Shown one piece after another: positions 18,985-22,093 of a stretch of DNA of 22,093 nt. Where the stretch lies: assembly GCA_039808325.1 (NCBI GenBank), contig JBDHSU010000067.1, forward strand, positions 1-22,093, in the 5' to 3' direction. Below the pieces are notes generated by a model. The model worked only from the letters and a program-made list of their open reading frames with translations, was not told the origin of the DNA and made no database searches. The first letter of the stretch is position 1; the number at the start of each line of letters is the position of its first letter. Origin of the DNA: JAFKKS01 sp039808325 (GTDB taxonomy: Bacteria > Pseudomonadota > Alphaproteobacteria > Rhizobiales > Xanthobacteraceae). Position numbers and translations under genes: made by a program.

Positions 18985-19956
18985 TCAATCCAGCTTCACG
19001 CCGGAGAATTCGACGACCTTCGCCCACTTCTCCGTCTCGGCCTTGATCACGCCGCCGAACTCCGCCGGCGTCGCGACGATCGGCACGCCGCCGAGCTCGG
19101 CGATACGCGCCTTGACCTTCGGGTCCGCCAGCGCCTCGTTCACGTACTTGTTGAGCTTGGCGATGATCTCGGGCGGCGTTCCCTTCGGCACGCCCATCCC
19201 GAACCAGGCGCTGGCCTCGTAGCCCTTCACCGTCTCGCCGACGGTCGGCACGTCCGGCAGCGACGCGTTGCGCTCCGCCGTGGTGACGGCGAGCGGCCGC
19301 AGCGACCCGCCTTTGATGTGCCCAACCGACGAGGGCATGTTGTCGAACATCACCTGCACCTGGCCGCTCAGCATGTCGGTCAGCGCCGGCGCCGAGCCGC
19401 GATACGGCACGTGCTGCATCTTGACGCCCGTCATGAACATGAAAAGCTCGCCGGAGAGATGGATCGACGTGCCGTTGCCGGACGACGCCATGTTGATCTT
19501 GCCGGGATTCTTCTTCGCGTATTCGATGAATTCGGCGACCGTCTTCGCCGGCACCGCCGGATGCACCTCCATCACGTTCGGAACGCGGGCGATGCCGGCG
19601 ACCGGCGCGATGTCATTGATGAAGTTGAACGACAGCTTCTTGTAGAGGGAGGCGTTGATCGCATTCGCCGGGTTCACCAGCAGCAGCGTGTAGCCGTCGG
19701 GGGCGGCGTTCACGACCGCCTCGGTCCCGATGTTGTTGCCCGCGCCCGGCCGATTCTCGATCACCACCTGCTGGCCGATGTGCTCCGACAGATACTGTCC
19801 GATCAGCCGCGCGAAGATGTCCGTGCTGCCCCCCGCCGGATAGCCGACGACCCATTTGATGATGCGGTTCGGATATTGGTCGGCCGCGGCGGCGCCTTGG
19901 ACGCCGAACATGGCGACGCCGGCCAAAGCCAATAGAAAAAGACGCAGACGGTTCAT
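18985..19956 (-). CDS. Bug-family periplasmic solute-binding protein (tripartite tricarboxylate transporter type)
   Basis: A 323-residue exported protein of the Bug/TctC family, which binds small carboxylates or related solutes. A clear signal peptide ends near residue 24-25 (GAAAADQYP). Typical marks are IIKWVVGYPAGGSTDIFAR, VVIENRPGAGNNIG, AAPDGYTLL, the MASSGNG and HVPYRGSAPAL segments, and a TPAEFGGVIKAETEKWAKV end. The start at 19956 is set by AAGGAG 9 nt upstream and by the signal peptide; the frame is open further upstream but that part looks non-coding. No tctA or tctB membrane genes are adjacent, so it is an orphan binding protein, as is common for this expanded family. The ligand is unknown. 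Confidence 0.9.
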   Translation of the reverse strand: MNRLRLFLLALAGVAMFGVQGAAAADQYPNRIIKWVVGYPAGGSTDIFARLIGQYLSEHIGQQVVIENRPGAGNNIGTEAVVNAAPDGYTLLLVNPANAINASLYKKLSFNFINDIAPVAGIARVPNVMEVHPAVPAKTVAEFIEYAKKNPGKINMASSGNGTSIHLSGELFMFMTGVKMQHVPYRGSAPALTDMLSGQVQVMFDNMPSSVGHIKGGSLRPLAVTTAERNASLPDVPTVGETVKGYEASAWFGMGVPKGTPPEIIAKLNKYVNEALADPKVKARIAELGGVPIVATPAEFGGVIKAETEKWAKVVEFSGVKLD

Positions 19957-20422
19957 CCCTGATGTCTCCTTATGGGCCGGCGACGGGCGCCGGCGGCCTT
20001 CCTCCATAGCCGGTGGCCGCACACCGCTCAATCGCGCCAAAAGGCTGTAGCGCCCCGCCGCGCGAATTCTCGGGAACACGCGCCGGAGGTCCCGCGTTGG
20101 TTCGGCGTAGGGAAAAGCGACACGGTGAGCCGGCGCCGCGCCGGCCGTAAAATCGAACGACGGGGAGGTTTGAATGAGTCCACCGACGCAAGGTGCCGCG
20201 ACGATCGCCGAGGCAGGCGTTTGGGCCGAAGCGTAGCGGCAGCCCACGGACGACGCATCGGGAGCGGCCACCCCGGGCCGCATCAGTCAGGCAAGGCCCA
20301 ACCCGGCCCTCCCGCGTGCGTCCACCCGCCAGGCAAGTCAACCCGACGCAAAACGGGACTCAACCCGACGCAAGACTCAACCCGACGCAAGAACGGGGCG
20401 AAGAAACCCGGCAAGAAAAACC
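19957..20422. other. Intergenic region between prfB and the Bug gene
   Basis: About 466 bp with no gene I can support; long open frames here are by-products of GC-rich sequence. It contains the ribosome site of the Bug gene, a perfect GC hairpin GCCGGCG-CCG-CGCCGGC (20129-20145), and a three-copy direct repeat (20338-20390) described separately. No clear promoter or T-run terminator is seen. Confidence 0.6.
20338..20390. repeat. Three direct copies of a 14-bp unit downstream of prfB
   Basis: TCAACCCGACGCAA occurs at 20338-20351, 20360-20373 and 20377-20390, all in the same orientation, with starts 22 and 17 bp apart. The spacers also share AACGGG-like and GACTC segments. It lies about 32 bp beyond the prfB stop codon, so it would be in the 3' part of the prfB transcript. 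Confidence 0.8.
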
Positions 20423-21551
20423 CTACTCGACGTCCTCGACCTCGGCCGTCGTGCCGAACGCTCTCTGGGCGAGAGCCGCCTCCATGAAGGGATCGAGATC
20501 GCCGTTGAGCACGCCGGACGTATCCGACGTCGACACGCCGGTGCGCAGGTCCTTCACCATCTGATACGGCTGCAATACGTAGGATCGGATCTGGTGTCCC
20601 CAGCCGATATCGGTTTTCGCGGCCTGTTCGGCCGCGGCCTTCTCCTCGCGCTTCTTGAGTTCCAGCTCGTAGAGCCGCGCCCGCAGCATCTGCCACGCCT
20701 GCGCGCGGTTGCGGTGCTGCGAGCGGTCGTTCTGGCAATAGACGACGATATTCGTCGGAATATGCGTCAGGCGGATCGCCGATTCCGTCTTGTTGACGTG
20801 CTGGCCGCCGGCGCCACTCGCGCGCAGCGTGTCGACGCGCACGTCGGCCTCCTTGATATCGACCTGGATGCGGTCGTCGATCACCGGATAAACGGTGACG
20901 CTCGCGAACGAGGTGTGGCGGCGCGCGTTGGAATCGAACGGCGAGATGCGCACCAGCCGATGCACGCCCGCTTCCGTCTTCGCCCAGCCGTAGGCGTTGC
21001 GCCCCTTGATCTGCAGCGTCGCGGACTTGATGCCCGCCTCTTCGCCGGGCGTCTCTTCCATGAATTCGATCTTGTAGCCGTGCTGCTCCGCCCAGCGCGC
21101 ATACATGCGCAGCAGCATGCTCGCCCAATCCTGGCTCTCGGTGCCGCCGGCGCCGGCATGGACCTCCAGGAAGGTGTCGTTGCCGTCCGCCTCGCCGGAG
21201 AGAAGCGCCTCGACCTCACGCCGGCTCGCCTCCGCGCGCAACGCGCGGATCGCGGCCTCGGCTTCGGCCACGACCTTCTCGTCGTTTTCGGATTCGCCGA
21301 GCTCGATCAGCATCAGTTGATCGTCGAGCTCCCGCTCGAGCCGCCCGATCGACGAAAGCTGGTCCTCGAGCGCGTTGCGCTCCTGCATCAGGCGCTGCGC
21401 GCGCTCGGGGTCGTTCCAGAAATCCGGTCCTTCGGCCTGCTTGTTCAGCTCCGCCAGACGCACCTTCGACGCGTCGAAGTCAAAGATGCCTCCTCAGCAG
21501 TCCGATCGACTGCTTGACGCCTTCGACGTCGGTTTGTGTTTCAGCGCGCAT
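20423..21551 (-). CDS. prfB: Peptide chain release factor 2, expressed by +1 programmed frameshift
   Basis: RF2 ends translation at UGA and UAA. The gene is in two frames: ATG at 21551 opens a 23-codon frame that stops at TGA (21482-21480), and the main frame continues in +1 from GAC (21481-21479) to the stop at 20423. The joined product is 375 residues, normal for RF2. The stop-codon-recognition tripeptide SPF is at 203-205 and the peptidyl-hydrolysis motif GGQ at 248-250 (ASGAGGQHVNKTES), both near the positions in E. coli. AAGGAA lies 7 nt before the ATG. Reading only the main frame would wrongly start the protein at a GTG near 21463 and lose about 29 residues. The small exported-protein gene lies 113 nt upstream on the same strand. 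Confidence 0.96.
21480..21494 (-). promoter_or_regulatory. prfB programmed +1 frameshift site
   Basis: On the minus strand the sequence reads AGG AGG CAT CTT TGA, followed by C. This matches the E. coli prfB element: an internal Shine-Dalgarno-like AGGAGG (21494-21489), 3 nt spacer, the slippery CTT and an in-frame TGA in the weak TGAC context. When RF2 is scarce the ribosome pauses at TGA and slips +1, so RF2 regulates its own synthesis. Confidence 0.95.
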
Positions 21552-21664
21552 GAACCGGTTCCTTGACCGCGGGGGCGCCCCGCTCGCGACGCAGCATGTA
21601 GCGAGAGCCGCCCGCCCGCGCAACCGTCAACGCGCGTAACGAACGCAGCGTCCGCGGACGATCC

Positions 21665-21946
21665 TCAATAGCCTCTGCGCACGACGATGCCGTTGGTGCC
21701 GCGCGGCCAAAAGCAGGCGAAGCCGATATAGTCGCCGTAGCGCGGCGTCACGCTGGTGATGCGATGGATCTTGCCCCAGCGCGCGCAATAGTCGGCGGCG
21801 ATCCGATGGCGGAAGTGATGCGTGTCCGGCGACCACGACATGATCCCGCCGGTATCGTTGCCCTGCACGGGCGGCACCCAGTCCGCGCGCGCCGAGACGG
21901 ACAGCGCGACGAGGAGCGTCGAGGCGAGAACGGTCAAGGCACGCAT
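21665..21946 (-). CDS. Small exported protein of unknown function
   Basis: A 93-residue protein with a signal peptide of about 20 residues (MRALTVLASTLLVALSVSARA) giving a mature part of about 72 residues that starts DWVPPVQGND. The mature part is rich in W, Y, H, R and G and has just two cysteines, YCARW and FACFW, which could form a disulfide in the periplasm. No family is recognised. The frame is open upstream to 22069, but the ATG at 21946 is chosen because the signal peptide begins there and GGTGA lies just upstream; the longer version would translate an intergenic repeat. A perfect 12-bp palindrome, CGTCCGCGGACG (21649-21660), lies 4 bp after the stop codon. Confidence 0.7.
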   Translation of the reverse strand: MRALTVLASTLLVALSVSARADWVPPVQGNDTGGIMSWSPDTHHFRHRIAADYCARWGKIHRITSVTPRYGDYIGFACFWPRGTNGIVVRRGY

Positions 21947-21993
21947 GAAATCACCGGTATCTGGTGCGACGGGAATCTCCGAACCGCATTCTA

Positions 21994-22093
21994 GAGCGGG
22001 ACGAGGAAAAGTGTGTAGCGGTTTTCCGCCCGCATCCCGCTCCAAGTTATGAGAATCGATCACGTTCACGATCTTGGATCGATTCGATCCAAA
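21994..22093. repeat. Intergenic palindromic repeat of rhizobial type, cut by the window end
   Basis: Two inverted-repeat blocks follow each other. The first (21994-22042) has arms GAGCGGGA and TCCCGCTC around GGAAAA-GTGTGTAGC-GGTTTTCC. The second (22053-22085) has arms GAATCGATC and GATCGATTC and overlaps a 9-1-9 palindrome, TTGGATCGA-T-TCGATCCAA (22074-22092). From memory, the GGAAAAGTGTGTAGCGGTTTTCC core is a widespread dispersed repeat in Bradyrhizobium-like genomes. It lies upstream of the small exported-protein gene. Confidence 0.8.

Noticed and set aside
20002..20030. Promoter for the Bug gene (TTGAGC, 17 nt, TATGGA on the minus strand)
   Set aside because: Only TTGA and TAT match consensus; such matches are expected by chance in this length.
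19957..20283. N-terminal extension of the Bug protein to 20283
   Set aside because: The signal peptide and AAGGAG site place the start at 19956. The extension has no relation to the family.
20338..20390. CRISPR array
   Set aside because: The repeat is only 14 bp, the spacers are 3-8 bp and there are no cas genes.
21947..22069. Extension of the small exported protein to 22069
   Set aside because: It would translate an intergenic palindromic repeat and bury the signal peptide.

Overview
The window is strongly GC-rich chromosomal DNA of an alphaproteobacterium, most likely a member of the Hyphomicrobiales (Rhizobiales) near the Bradyrhizobium/Xanthobacteraceae side. The reasons are the gene order of the SUF operon, an Irr-type iron control palindrome in front of it, the style of the diguanylate cyclase and AsmA-like proteins, and intergenic palindromic repeats of the kind common in that order. 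No phage, transposase, CRISPR, tRNA or rRNA was seen. It reads as core chromosome.

Layout. 1-515: 3' end of a DEAD-box RNA helicase gene. 669-1736: a GGDEF diguanylate cyclase. 9036-1745 (minus strand): a complete iron-sulfur cluster assembly operon in the order cysteine desulfurase (IscS/NifS type), sufB, sufC, sufD, sufS, sufT, sufA. A 23-bp perfect palindrome with a TTTAGAA-N3-TTCTAAA core (9142-9164) overlaps a predicted sigma-70 promoter at its head. 9240-10935 (plus): an alpha/beta hydrolase and a membrane-anchored M28-family protein whose metal ligands are largely lost. 12068-10941 (minus): anmK, divergent from tyrS (12178-13431, plus). 17034-13435 (minus): a 1199-residue AsmA/YhdP-like protein, divergent from an M23 endopeptidase (17376-18725, plus). 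19956-18985 (minus): an orphan Bug-type periplasmic binding protein. 21551-20423 (minus): prfB with the classical +1 programmed frameshift. 21946-21665 (minus): a small exported protein, preceded by a palindromic intergenic repeat that runs off the window.

How the genes work together. The SUF genes form one functional unit: two desulfurases supply sulfur, SufBCD is the scaffold and ATPase, and SufT and SufA handle maturation and delivery. Iron control through Irr is the likely regulatory input. AnmK (murein recycling), the M23 peptidase (murein cleavage) and the AsmA-like protein (envelope lipid homeostasis) are envelope genes, but they sit in separate transcription units. Three convergent gene pairs end only 3-8 bp apart.

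The most notable points are the Irr-box/promoter overlap, the degenerate M28 protein, the prfB recoding site, three head-to-head pairs of REP-like palindromes (two inside the suf operon), and a short direct-repeat array downstream of prfB. I did not find a convincing undescribed multi-gene system.
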